Positions 18,183 through 26,036 of a DNA stretch of 64,000 nt are shown here, in pieces. The stretch covers positions 59,921 to 123,920 of the forward strand of contig JACRPN010000013.1 in NCBI GenBank assembly GCA_016223145.1, in the 5' to 3' direction. This DNA is from Armatimonadota bacterium. GTDB taxonomy: Bacteria; Armatimonadota; Fimbriimonadia; Fimbriimonadales; Fimbriimonadaceae. The first letter of the stretch is position 1. Each line of letters starts with the position of its first letter. Under the pieces are notes generated by a model. That model made no database searches and was not told where the DNA came from. It saw only the letters and a program-made list of their open reading frames with translations. A program made the position numbers and the translations under genes.

Positions 18183-18211
18183 ATGGTACCGCGAACGAAG
18201 GGCGCTGTCAA
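18183..18211 (-). promoter_or_regulatory. groES promoter
   Basis: On the minus strand TTGACA (18206-18211), exactly 17 bases, TACCAT (18183-18188), abutting CIRCE. Confidence 0.8.
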
Positions 18212-18391
18212 CCGGCGACCCGCATGGCCATGCAACAGTGCATCCTCCATTTTTTGCCAGACCGGCAATTTTGCTGTGGTCAATGAACAAAGTTGCCGCT
18301 ACACTGTGTTCAGCGGAGTTCATCGGCTCCAATATCTGTTTGGCCCCATTTTGGGACCCGAGGGGTTCTGCCCTCGATGAGGAGGAGGAAT

Positions 18392-19375
18392 ATGAGAAAT
18401 CGTTTGACGCCTGTGGCGTCCTTAGCAGCGTTGGCATTTGCAGCTGTGTCTGCCGCCCAGTTCAGCGACGACTTTGAGGTTGACAGCACTGCCAATTGGC
18501 AGTTCAACTCGTCGCAGACCGCGGATGGAACATCCGACAACTTCAACAACGAAGCCAACTTCTTCTTTGACTACTCGACGGTAGGCATTCCTTTGGCGCC
18601 GCACTCATCCTCTGGCGGAACGCGTGGCCTGAAGATGGAAGCGAACGTGTTCGGGACGACAACCGGAGTGCTTATGGGAATGAGCGCTTCGCCGATCGGC
18701 CAACACTTCTCCGGCGACTACAAGCTGAGCTTCGATTGCTGGCAGAACTTCCAGGGTCCTTTTCCAGGGGGGGGCTCCGGGACATCCCAGTTGACCCTCG
18801 CTGGACTCGGAAGCACTGACGGGCTGCAGTTCATTGGCGGTCCGTGGACGGCGGTCGGCTTTGCTGCGACAGGTGATGGAGGCAGTTCCATTGACTATCG
18901 CGCCTACGTTGACGCGGGCGCTCCGCTTTCCGAAGCAAGCGGCGCGTATGCGGCCGGCACGGGAAGCGGCGTTCGAAACAACACGAACTCCTATTACGGC
19001 AACTTTCAGGGAACCGTCCCAGCTGCGCAGACCGCATACGCTTCTGGACTTGGCTTCGGCAGCCAAACGGGAAGCACCAACGTTGGCGCCCTCGGAATGG
19101 CCTGGCGATACTGGGAGATCGAGAAGATCGGCGATACGGTGACGTGGACCGTTGATGGCAAGCTCATTGCAACTATCACTGGGGCAACGGCGCAGATGGG
19201 GAGCGACAACATCTTCATCGGCTACGGAGACATCAACACTAGCGCCTCCACCGAAGCCATCTCGCGACAGTTGCTCTTCGGTCTCGTGGACAACGTTCAT
19301 GTGACCCCGGAGCCGGGCTCGATGGCCGTTCTCGGGCTTGGGATGTTGGCCCTTGCGCGACGTCGGCGCAAGTAG
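18392..19375 (+). CDS. PEP-CTERM sorting-domain exported protein
   Basis: 327 residues from ATG 18392, preceded directly by a purine-rich AGGAGGAGGAA binding site; an earlier in-frame ATG at 18377 would place this site inside the gene. Signal peptide MRNRLTPVASLAALAFAAVS with cleavage after SAA or AQF. The mature part has the look of an extracellular jelly-roll domain (FSDDFEVDSTANWQFN, MAWRYWEIEKIGDTVTWTVD), and the tail is TPEPGSMAVLGLGMLALA then RRRRK. It ends just before a strong bidirectional terminator. Likely surface or exopolysaccharide-associated; role unknown. Confidence 0.93.
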   Translation: MRNRLTPVASLAALAFAAVSAAQFSDDFEVDSTANWQFNSSQTADGTSDNFNNEANFFFDYSTVGIPLAPHSSSGGTRGLKMEANVFGTTTGVLMGMSASPIGQHFSGDYKLSFDCWQNFQGPFPGGGSGTSQLTLAGLGSTDGLQFIGGPWTAVGFAATGDGGSSIDYRAYVDAGAPLSEASGAYAAGTGSGVRNNTNSYYGNFQGTVPAAQTAYASGLGFGSQTGSTNVGALGMAWRYWEIEKIGDTVTWTVDGKLIATITGATAQMGSDNIFIGYGDINTSASTEAISRQLLFGLVDNVHVTPEPGSMAVLGLGMLALARRRRK

Positions 19376-19395
19376 GCGCGCGACACCTCCAAAAG

Positions 19396-19431
19396 AAAGC
19401 CGGCCCCGCACAAGGTGCGGGGCCGGCTTTT
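19396..19431. terminator. Bidirectional rho-independent terminator
   Basis: GCCGGCCCCGCAC and GTGCGGGGCCGGC form a 13-bp GC stem with a very short loop; TTTT follows on the plus strand and AAAG...AAAA precedes it. It lies between two convergent genes ending at 19375 and 19447 and can serve both. Confidence 0.92.
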
Positions 19432-19446
19432 CGCTGGATAGATGAG

Positions 19447-19761
19447 CTAACGAACGTAATGGATCTTGGGATCTTCCATGCTGTCGAGGAGCATGAGCGC
19501 GACCACAGGATGCGGGCGAGATTTGGCCACTTCTCGCGCCTCGTCGAAGGAAAGCTCGATGACCGACATGCCGCTGAGCTCGATCCACTCGGTGAAGCGA
19601 AAAGCGCTGGATTCCGTGCTGAAGCAGGCCAAACCGTGGACCCCAAGGTGGCAATAGCAGCCGTATTTGCCCGTGGACGGGTGGAAAGAGACGTAAACCG
19701 TGTCGGGAAACTCGTTCTCGAGGCCCAATAGAGGCTGTTGTAGCGTATTGACCATGCTCAT
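19447..19761 (-). CDS. Conserved-looking small protein of unknown function
   Basis: 104 residues; ATG at 19761 or two codons later at 19755. No signal or membrane segment. Sequence such as FPDTVYVSFHPSTGKYGCYC, ACFSTESSAFRFTEWIELSG and FDEAREVAKSRPHPVVALML has good protein character. Three Cys occur near residues 35-46. It ends at the shared terminator. No family recognised; cytosolic by prediction. Confidence 0.75.
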   Translation of the reverse strand: MSMVNTLQQPLLGLENEFPDTVYVSFHPSTGKYGCYCHLGVHGLACFSTESSAFRFTEWIELSGMSVIELSFDEAREVAKSRPHPVVALMLLDSMEDPKIHYVR

Positions 19762-19845
19762 CTCACTCTAATATCGGAGTGTTCGTGTCAACTTCTCAGA
19801 CTCGAAATCCTCGCTGTGGGTTCAACTGTACCTCGAATTTTGAGG

Positions 19846-19921
19846 TGGCGCGGGCGAAGGGATTCGAACCCCCAACCCTCAGTTCCGAAGACTGATGCTC
19901 TATCCGTTGAGCTACGCCCGC
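19846..19921 (-). tRNA. tRNA-Arg (anticodon TCG)
   Basis: The minus strand folds as a full cloverleaf: acceptor GCGGGCG/CGCCCGC, D arm GCTC...GAGC, anticodon stem TCAGT/ACTGA with loop CTTCGGA (anticodon TCG, reading CGA and related Arg codons), T arm with TTCGAAT loop, discriminator G and an encoded CCA end. It is 76 bases long. Confidence 0.97.
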
Positions 19922-19937
19922 GCAGTTGGGAGTCGAT

Positions 19938-20054
19938 TGTACCTGGAGCGAGGAGGCAGGGAGGGCTGGAAGGGTGGAAGGGTGGAGGGGTGGAGGGGGT
20001 GAGGATTGTGAAGGGATGAAGGGATTAAGGGATGAGGGGACGGAGGGACGAACA
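19938..20054 (+). repeat. Purine-rich, G-run tract
   Basis: About 115 bases that are almost all purine, with GGAAGGGTGGAAGGGTGG-type units followed by GAAGGGATGAAGGG units. Several closely spaced runs of three to five G could form a G-quadruplex on this strand. Confidence 0.7.
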
Positions 20055-20082
20055 GAAACGCCGCTAACCAGGCGCCACGCAC

Positions 20083-20249
20083 CACGCGCCTCCCCCCTCG
20101 GGAGTACTGAAGACGATGTAGCCCAGGCGTCTCGCCTGGGTAACTTAGGTTCAACGATTGTAGTTGCCACGCGCCTCCCCCCTCGGGAGTACTGAAGACG
20201 GTGTAGCCCAGGCGTCTGGCCCGGGTAACTTAGGTTCAACGATTGTAGT
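20083..20249 (+). repeat. Tandem 85-bp direct repeat, two copies
   Basis: Copy 1 starts at 20083 and copy 2 at 20168. Shared blocks are CACGCGCCTCCCCCCTCGGG, AGTACTGAAGACG, TGTAGCCCAGGCGTCT and GGTAACTTAGGTTCAACGAT. CCCAGGCGTCTCGCCTGGG in copy 1 forms a hairpin that is mutated in copy 2. Confidence 0.9.
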
Positions 20250-20309
20250 CTTCGAGCACCAATCCACCATTTCTCGACACTCGCCCTTGGGGTAAACCTC
20301 CGAGCACCC

Positions 20310-21164
20310 GTGACGACTTGGCTTCAGCCCGAACCCGCCAACTGGTGGCATTGCGTCGACGACGCCATAGAAGAGGACGTGGGCAGTGGAGACGTGACCA
20401 GCGGGTGCATCGATCCCGACCTCCTCGCTGAGTATTCGATCGAAGCTCAGGCGGACGGAATCGTCTGCGGCGTCGGCATCGCCGAGTACCTTCTCAGCCC
20501 ATATCCCTCCGATCCCGACGAATGCCGCTTCACGGTGTCCAAAGGGGACGGCGGCGGGGTGCAGCGGGGTGATCCGATCGTGTCGGGCGTGCTGCCGGCG
20601 CGCAGGGCCCTGATGGCCGAACGGGTGGCCCTGAACTTCATGATGATGCTGAGCGGCGTCGCGACGCTCACCGCGCAATACGTCGCGCGGACCGAAGGAA
20701 CAAAGGCCGAAATCCTCGACACGCGAAAGACCACCCCAGGTTTGAGGGCGCTTCAGAAGTACGCCGTACGCTGCGGCGGCGGCAGAAACCACCGCATGGG
20801 GCTGTTTGACGGCGCCTTGGTCAAGGACAACCACATTGCCGCGGCGGGGAGCATTCGAGCGGCGGTCAAGGCCGTCAAGAGCTACCTTCCCCATACGCTG
20901 AACGTCGAGGTCGAGTGTCGAAACATGGGGGAGGTCAAGGAGGCGATCGAGGCTGGCGCAGAGATCGTCCTTCTCGACAACATGGACCCCTTCGAGATGC
21001 GCGAGGCAGTCCGAAACTTCCAAGGTCAAGCGCTTTTCGAGGCCAGCGGCGGCATTTCGCTCGACACGGTCAAGGGTGTGGCGCAGACCGGAGTCGACTT
21101 CATCTCGATTGGGGCGCTGACCCATTCTGCCCCAAGCCTTGCGATGCACATGGAATTCTCCTGA
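20310..21164 (+). CDS. nadC: Nicotinate-nucleotide pyrophosphorylase (carboxylating)
   Basis: 284 residues from a GTG start. NadC converts quinolinate and PRPP to nicotinate mononucleotide in de novo NAD synthesis in the cytosol. Motifs are EEDVGSGDVTS at 21-31, DTRKTTPG at 137-144, GGGRNHRMGLFDG at 156-168, KDNH at 172-175, VEVECRNMGE near 200 and EASGGIS with ISIGALTHS near the end. nadA and nadB are not in the window. birA follows after 40 bases and is probably cotranscribed. The ribosome binding site is weak. Confidence 0.98.
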   Translation: MTTWLQPEPANWWHCVDDAIEEDVGSGDVTSGCIDPDLLAEYSIEAQADGIVCGVGIAEYLLSPYPSDPDECRFTVSKGDGGGVQRGDPIVSGVLPARRALMAERVALNFMMMLSGVATLTAQYVARTEGTKAEILDTRKTTPGLRALQKYAVRCGGGRNHRMGLFDGALVKDNHIAAAGSIRAAVKAVKSYLPHTLNVEVECRNMGEVKEAIEAGAEIVLLDNMDPFEMREAVRNFQGQALFEASGGISLDTVKGVAQTGVDFISIGALTHSAPSLAMHMEFS

Positions 21165-21204
21165 GCGCACCGGCGGCTCGCATTCGTGCCAAGCTAAGGA
21201 TGCA

Positions 21205-21939
21205 ATGCGTTTCGACACTTCGGAGGCTGCGTTTCTGGAGGTCGAGGAAGTCGATTCCACCCAGCACTTGGCAGCCCGGCTCATCAAGGAGAACGGCCAC
21301 GCCCCTTCGCTGATCTTTGCGCACCATCAAACCTCTGGACATGGGCGTCACGGGCGAACATGGTATAGCGCACCCGGCGAATCCCTAACGGCGAGCTTGG
21401 TGTTTGGGGAGTATGCGAACGCTCCGAAACCCTGGCTGATCGGCATGGCGTTGGCATGTGCAGCCGCCAGCGTCCTGCATTGCCAGCTCCAATGGCCAAA
21501 CGATCTCTTGGCGCGTGGCAAGAAGCTGGGCGGAGTTCTCACCGAAGTCTTTGAGGATCGCGACGGGCGCCGCATTCCCGTGGTGGGCCTGGGAATCAAC
21601 CTGAACCAGAGCTCGTTCCCTCCCGAAATTGAGCAGCGCGCGATAAGCCTGACAATGGCCCACGAGGCTGGGTTCGGGGGAGCGAACCCAATGGCATTAA
21701 CGCCGAGGAACATCCTCGCAAAGGTCGTGGAACGACTCCCCAGCCTTCCTGAACCCACCGAATGGGCCCACCTCTCACCGATCTGGGACCTCTTCGACGC
21801 GACCGCAGGCAAGCTGTATTCGATGCCTGACGGGCGTCAGGGTATCGCACTGAGGGTGGGGAGGGACGGCGAATTGTTGTTATCGGTCGAGGGAAATCCG
21901 ATGGCCGTTCGAGCCGCCGAGGCCCATTTCGCCAACTGA
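21205..21939 (+). CDS. birA: Biotin--[acetyl-CoA carboxylase] ligase, class I
   Basis: 244 residues from ATG 21205 with TAAGGA five bases upstream. An earlier frame start at 21139 lies inside nadC and was rejected. It has the ligase domain only, without the N-terminal helix-turn-helix of class II BirA, so it should not act as a repressor. Motifs are EEVDSTQHLAA, the biotinyl-AMP loop HQTSGHGRHGRTWYS (a variant of GRGRRGR), WPNDLL, GGVLTE and GLGINLNQ, followed by a small C-terminal SH3-like domain. It biotinylates the carrier subunit of acetyl-CoA carboxylase. Confidence 0.97.
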   Translation: MRFDTSEAAFLEVEEVDSTQHLAARLIKENGHAPSLIFAHHQTSGHGRHGRTWYSAPGESLTASLVFGEYANAPKPWLIGMALACAAASVLHCQLQWPNDLLARGKKLGGVLTEVFEDRDGRRIPVVGLGINLNQSSFPPEIEQRAISLTMAHEAGFGGANPMALTPRNILAKVVERLPSLPEPTEWAHLSPIWDLFDATAGKLYSMPDGRQGIALRVGRDGELLLSVEGNPMAVRAAEAHFAN

Positions 21940-21991
21940 AAGGGAGATAGCGGCCACGGACCGAAGGGAAGCAGAGTTGCCAATCTTCCCT

Positions 21992-22045
21992 GTCTCCCTC
22001 CCCAACCCCTCGCTCATCCCGGGTGGCCGGGACAAGGGAGGGGCT
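21992..22045 (-). repeat. Family C repeat, copy 1
   Basis: GTCTCCCTCCCCAACCCC and, on the other side, ACAAGGGAGGGGCT flank a variable tip TCCCGGGTGGCCGGGA. Copies at 23005, 23151, 25983 and 46987 share the flanks but have different tips. Confidence 0.8.
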
Positions 22046-22215
22046 CTTCCGCTCCCCCAAAAAACCACCTCTTCAACTCCTCATCTCATGGCCTCAACTC
22101 ATCACGTCTCGATCACACGGTCCCGGGGATCAAGCCCTAGGTCTTTACTGAACAGTAGGGATTCCCACATAATCTGTGCTGACGTGAGGCAGATAGCCTC
22201 CTAATGGAAGTGGAT

Positions 22216-22995
22216 ATGAACAAGAAAACCCTATTCGTATTGGCAGCCGTGATCGTCGGAGTTCCCGCCTGTTCCCTGGCAAGCGGGACCAAGACTGAAA
22301 AGGGCCCCTCCGTTTCGTTCGGCAGCGGCAAAGCCACCTCTTGGATCAAGTCGGATGCTAAGGGCAAACCGGTCGAGATGGGGATCAGCTTTCCGAAATC
22401 CGCTATGACGGGACTACCACCCGCAAACCCGGAGATCAAGGTTGCCAACTTCGACACGCACCTCTTCGAGATGGCCCTGCCCCGTTCAGCGTCCGCCACG
22501 GCGTTCACCCATGCCGCCATGGACTGGAATCCTCGCGGCCACGACCCTGAGGGCGTCTACACCGTGCCCCACATTGACTTCCACTTTTACACCCTGACGG
22601 AGAAGGAGCGCAAGGCGATCACGGCGCAAGGCGACGACCTGGCCCGCTGCAAGAAGGCGCCCGAACCCAAATACATGCCCGCGGCATACATTCAGGCGCC
22701 GGGGACGGAAGTGCCACAGATGGGATCCCACTGGGTGGACACGGCCACGCCAGAGCTGCACGGCAAGCCGTTCACCTACACGATGATCTATGGCTCCTAT
22801 AACGGCAAGGTGGCGTTTGTCGAGCCGATGATCTCGAGGGAGTTCCTCGAAGCGGGCATCGAGGTGAACGCAGCGATCGCGCAACCCAAGGCCTTTCAGA
22901 AGAAGGGCAAGTACTACCCAACCCGGTTCAAGCTGCACCACGACGCAAAGTCTGGTGAGATCCACGTCATCCTCACTGGATTCAAGAAGCGATAG
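22216..22995 (+). CDS. Exported DUF5602/TTHB210-like protein
   Basis: 259 residues from ATG 22216 with GGAAGTGG upstream. N-terminal MNKKTLFVLAAVIVGVPACS is a signal peptide; ACS could be a lipobox (PAC). The mature protein contains MGISFPKSAMTGLP, PHIDFHFYTLTEKERKAI, GSHWVDTATPELHGKPFTYT and EPMISREFLE, which resemble the DUF5602 (TTHB210-like) family known from Thermus, a periplasmic fold without established activity. The His/Asp in HIDFHF may bind metal. It stands alone, between family C repeats. Assignment is from memory of the motif pattern. Confidence 0.8.
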   Translation: MNKKTLFVLAAVIVGVPACSLASGTKTEKGPSVSFGSGKATSWIKSDAKGKPVEMGISFPKSAMTGLPPANPEIKVANFDTHLFEMALPRSASATAFTHAAMDWNPRGHDPEGVYTVPHIDFHFYTLTEKERKAITAQGDDLARCKKAPEPKYMPAAYIQAPGTEVPQMGSHWVDTATPELHGKPFTYTMIYGSYNGKVAFVEPMISREFLEAGIEVNAAIAQPKAFQKKGKYYPTRFKLHHDAKSGEIHVILTGFKKR

Positions 22996-23004
22996 CTTCC
23001 GGAG

Positions 23005-23062
23005 AGCCCCCTCCTTGTTTTTGACGAAGTCGAAAATGAGGAGGGGGTTGGGGGTGGAGACC
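23005..23062 (+). repeat. Family C repeat, copy 2
   Basis: AGCCCCCTCCTTG, tip TTTTGACGAAGTCGAAAA, then GAGGAGGGGGTTGGGGGTGG. It is nearly identical to copy 3 at 23151. Confidence 0.85.
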
Positions 23063-23096
23063 CGGGAGGCGTTGATCACCTCCCCATGTGGGCGGC

Positions 23097-23147
23097 CCTC
23101 ACCCGGTTCACTCCTTTCACCAACCTCTCCCACTCGGGAGAGGTGGC
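23097..23147 (+). repeat. Family D repeat
   Basis: CCCTCACCCGGTTC and then CCTCTCCCACTCGGGAGAGG, the latter a hairpin. It lies between two family C copies. Confidence 0.8.
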
Positions 23148-23150
23148 AAT

Positions 23151-23207
23151 AGCCCCCTCCTTGTTTTTGACGAAGTCGAAAATGAGGAGGGGGTTGGGGG
23201 TGGAAAC
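23151..23207 (+). repeat. Family C repeat, copy 3
   Basis: Direct copy of 23005-23062, differing by a few bases at its right edge. Confidence 0.85.
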
Positions 23208-23218
23208 CCCGATTGCGG

Positions 23219-25090
23219 CTAGGGCTTCCCGGTTGAGAGCCTGGGCAGGTTTGCGGCGACCCTCGCCCGGTGAGCTTCGGTCAGGAAATCGTTGTAGAAC
23301 GGATTGAGGCGCGCATTGACGCTCAGGCCAAAGGCGGCCGCGCCGAAGTAGCCCACACACGCGACGGAGAACGCGACACTTGCCGCCAGCTTGCGCTTCT
23401 CGGATGAGAACGCACAGAAAAGGGCCCCTGCCATGCAGAAACTAAAGATGAAGTGATGCCCCGGATGCACGCCGCGCGGCAGGCTTGCGACCAGCCCCAC
23501 CGCCAAACACGCCATCACGATCATGGCGAGGATCGGGCCCAGCTTGCTCCCCGCTCTCCAAAAGAAGACGAGGGCCAGCGTGTTTGCTCCCGCCAGTAGC
23601 AGGGAAAAGGGGAACGAAGCGGCCGCCAAGGCGCTGAGTCCTGCCAAAAGGCAGACCATATTGGCGCCCTTCTGGAACCCCTCCGAGGTGCCAAACATCT
23701 CGGTACCGGCCCGGAGCCCATAGAGCACCGCCATCATCAGGAACCACAGGGCCGATTCCATTCCCATCAACGAAGATCCGTCCGGCCGAACGTGGATCTT
23801 GGTCCACAGCACGCTCGTCACGATCAGCGCGAGCCCGAGAGCAACACGCGAGCGGTCGAAGCCCGACGGCGCGCGCCAGCTCCACACAAGCATCACCCCA
23901 CAAGCCGCAAGCGTGGCAAGCAGGGAGATCAGGCCCAGTGCCGACACGATCGAGCCGATGAGGAAGCTGTCGTCTATCATGGACCCCGCGCCGCCGGCGA
24001 TGACCCTCTGCCCGGCGTCTCTGAGCCGGTTGGCCTGGGTAGCCATCTCAATCACGTTCTGCCCTTCCGTGTCGATCCCAGCCTTGGCGAGCTCCATCTG
24101 AAACGTGCGGTAGAGTCGGCCCGACTTTTCGGCTTCGCGAACGACGCGGTCGGGCTCCTTTGCATAGGCGCCCGCCTTCGCGGCCGCTACCATGCCAGCC
24201 CGACCGATGAGCTGCCCGATGAGGGTTTGCGCTTCGCGTGTGATCAGGTAGCCGACCTTGTACACCTGAAGCCTCCGGCTCGCATCGGCCTTCGGGTCCG
24301 AAGACGGTTTGCACGTGATGCGCATCCAGTTCCGATGGTTGGCCACTTGGGGAAACAGCATTCCGGCTGCTAGAAGCACGCGCACACCCTCCCCACGATA
24401 ACCCCAGCGCCTCTCAATGGTCTCCCGTGTGGCGGAAGCCGCCTCCAGCACGTACTCTTCGTAGCGCTTCATTTGGGAGGCACGATCCAGGCAAGATAGA
24501 GAGTCGGAATGGTCGCTCAGAGCCTCGCTCAAGGCGCCTCTCGAAATTGTCCAATAGGCATTGTCCGGTTCCAGAGCCTCGCCGCGTTTGGCCAGCTCAA
24601 GGGCATACTTGGTCACCCTCTCGCGCTCGGGAAGGACCTTCTTGGGTTTCGGCTCAGGATCGGTGTCCCTGTAGGGAAGCGAAATCGCCGGCTGGAACGC
24701 GAGGCGCAAGAGTTGGGCCAGCGCCATCACGTCCTTTGGGTTCTTGGTGCAGTAGGCGTCGAGTGGTTCGAGGCGCTTGGTGAGGATGGCCCCCCATTCC
24801 GGTGCATTCGGCCCTGGGTTGTAGCCCCACTCCGCATAGCCAAGGGCCTGGACGAACTGCTCTTTCTGGCCTGAAGGATGGATCTCGTCGGGATCCATCA
24901 TGGGCATCGACGCGCTCGAGTTCCAAGGCGACTCTGCGAGGACCGAGAACGCCGGTCCGCCAGTCAGCCCAGACTTGGCGAGGTCTAGGTCGTTGCGAAA
25001 GCTCCAGCTCGACATCGGCGCCAGGGCCACGCACAGCACGAGGCCGATGCCGAAGAGGGTTAGGGTTCTGGGAGTGATCAGGCGCGCCAC
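23219..25090 (-). CDS. Large membrane protein with N-terminal helical repeat region
   Basis: 623 residues from a GTG start at 25090 that overlaps the stop of the preceding gene by thirteen bases; an earlier frame to 25228 lies within that gene. Span 1 (TLFGIGLVLCVALAP) is followed by a long periplasmic or cytosolic region of about 330 residues with TPR-like helices (LALAKRGEALEPDNAYWTIS-type sequence), then about eight spans from residue 390 onward (SIVSALGLISLLATLAACGV, VALGLALIVTSVLW and others). It belongs to the ECF sigma operon. No family recognised. Confidence 0.85.
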   Translation of the reverse strand: MARLITPRTLTLFGIGLVLCVALAPMSSWSFRNDLDLAKSGLTGGPAFSVLAESPWNSSASMPMMDPDEIHPSGQKEQFVQALGYAEWGYNPGPNAPEWGAILTKRLEPLDAYCTKNPKDVMALAQLLRLAFQPAISLPYRDTDPEPKPKKVLPERERVTKYALELAKRGEALEPDNAYWTISRGALSEALSDHSDSLSCLDRASQMKRYEEYVLEAASATRETIERRWGYRGEGVRVLLAAGMLFPQVANHRNWMRITCKPSSDPKADASRRLQVYKVGYLITREAQTLIGQLIGRAGMVAAAKAGAYAKEPDRVVREAEKSGRLYRTFQMELAKAGIDTEGQNVIEMATQANRLRDAGQRVIAGGAGSMIDDSFLIGSIVSALGLISLLATLAACGVMLVWSWRAPSGFDRSRVALGLALIVTSVLWTKIHVRPDGSSLMGMESALWFLMMAVLYGLRAGTEMFGTSEGFQKGANMVCLLAGLSALAAASFPFSLLLAGANTLALVFFWRAGSKLGPILAMIVMACLAVGLVASLPRGVHPGHHFIFSFCMAGALFCAFSSEKRKLAASVAFSVACVGYFGAAAFGLSVNARLNPFYNDFLTEAHRARVAANLPRLSTGKP

Positions 25091-25413
25091 GCTTTCGCCT
25101 CCGTCCTTTGGGTTCCCGCCGGTTGGGAATGGATGGCGTCCTCTTGCGCCAGTCCCGCCTCTCGAAGCTGCTGCTTGAAGATCGGCATCGAGCTTGGAGT
25201 GGGGGCCATGCTGCCGGTTTGCGAGCATGCCACGAGGAGAGCTAGGCCGAGGCCGACGCTGATTCCGGCAGGCAATAAAGCTCCTGCCAGTGCGTTCAGA
25301 GCTCCACGAAGCCGGATCGCCCTCACCGCCACAGGGTCGGGCAGGCCCCTGGTTGGATTGGCCTCGTCGCAGACTTCATAATGTCGCTTCAGGGCGTCAA
25401 AGGGTTCGTTCAT
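25078..25413 (-). CDS. Short single-span protein next to ECF sigma factor (possible anti-sigma)
   Basis: 111 residues from ATG 25413, overlapping the sigma gene stop by four bases (ATGA). N-terminal 45 residues are soluble (NEPFDALKRHYEVCDEANPT), followed by one span (LNALAGALLPAGISVGLGLALLVACS) and a short tail. Gene order and topology (cytosolic N-terminus plus one span) fit an anti-sigma factor, but no zinc-binding HxxxCxxC motif is present, so the role is inference. A Cys at residue 20 is the only one before the span. Confidence 0.75.
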   Translation of the reverse strand: MNEPFDALKRHYEVCDEANPTRGLPDPVAVRAIRLRGALNALAGALLPAGISVGLGLALLVACSQTGSMAPTPSSMPIFKQQLREAGLAQEDAIHSQPAGTQRTEAKAWRA

Positions 25414-25949
25414 CGGGGGTCCTCCCATTTGGCGCGAAAGGCTTGCTTGGCGGTATGGAGCCTGGATGCGACGGTACCGACAGGAATCGCCAGGGACGAG
25501 GCGATCTCCTCGTAGCTGAGCCCTTCTCCGATCGCAAGCGCCAGCAGGGCTCGTTGCTCAGGCTTCATCGCCGAAAGAACGCTCTTCACAGCAAGGCCCT
25601 CTTCGAGGTCGGCTTGAACGGCACAGACCGGCATTTCGCCACTCATGGCGGCCGGGCACTGATCCAAGGCGCACCGCACCAGAATGCGACGGAACCAGCC
25701 TTTGGCAGCGTGGAGGTCCCTCAGTCCGCGATGGTGCCTGAGAGCCCGCAGCAGCGCGTCCTGAAGGGCATCCTCGGCCAGGTCGGGGTCGCCCGTGATC
25801 TTGATCGCGAGCCTGAAGCCCCACACGCGCCACTCCGAAGCGAGCGCTTCGAGGGCCCTTTGCGGGTCGCGCTCCTCCCGGGGCCTGAAGATGGAAACCG
25901 TTCTTGCTTGCAGCATGGTCCTGTTGAATAGACCCTTGTCGGAGCCCAT
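25410..25949 (-). CDS. ECF-type RNA polymerase sigma factor
   Basis: 179 residues; start at ATG 25949, with ATG 25916 an alternative. Region 2 covers about 45-100 (KITGDPDLAEDALQDALLRA), and region 4 covers about 125-175 with PEQRALLALAIGEGLSYEEI and VGTVASRLHTAKQAFRAKW, the -35-binding helix-turn-helix. Region 3 is missing, as in ECF factors. It heads a three-gene overlapping operon with a single-span protein and a large membrane protein, suggesting a membrane signal. Its promoters were not identified. Confidence 0.93.
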   Translation of the reverse strand: MGSDKGLFNRTMLQARTVSIFRPREERDPQRALEALASEWRVWGFRLAIKITGDPDLAEDALQDALLRALRHHRGLRDLHAAKGWFRRILVRCALDQCPAAMSGEMPVCAVQADLEEGLAVKSVLSAMKPEQRALLALAIGEGLSYEEIASSLAIPVGTVASRLHTAKQAFRAKWEDPR

Positions 25950-25982
25950 TCCTTCATGGATTCTTGCTGATCTCGCCCGCGG

Positions 25983-26032
25983 GTCTCCCTCCCCAACCCC
26001 TCCCTCATTTACAAACCAAACGGGGGAGGGGC
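25983..26032 (-). repeat. Family C repeat, copy 4
   Basis: GTCTCCCTCCCCAACCCCTC, tip TTTACAAACCAAAC, then GGGGGAGGGGC. It lies between the ECF operon and the permease gene that ends at 26037. Confidence 0.7.
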
Positions 26033-26036
26033 ACGT

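Noticed and set aside
20083-20249. Candidate CRISPR array
   Set aside because: Only two units, joined without spacers, and no cas genes in the window.
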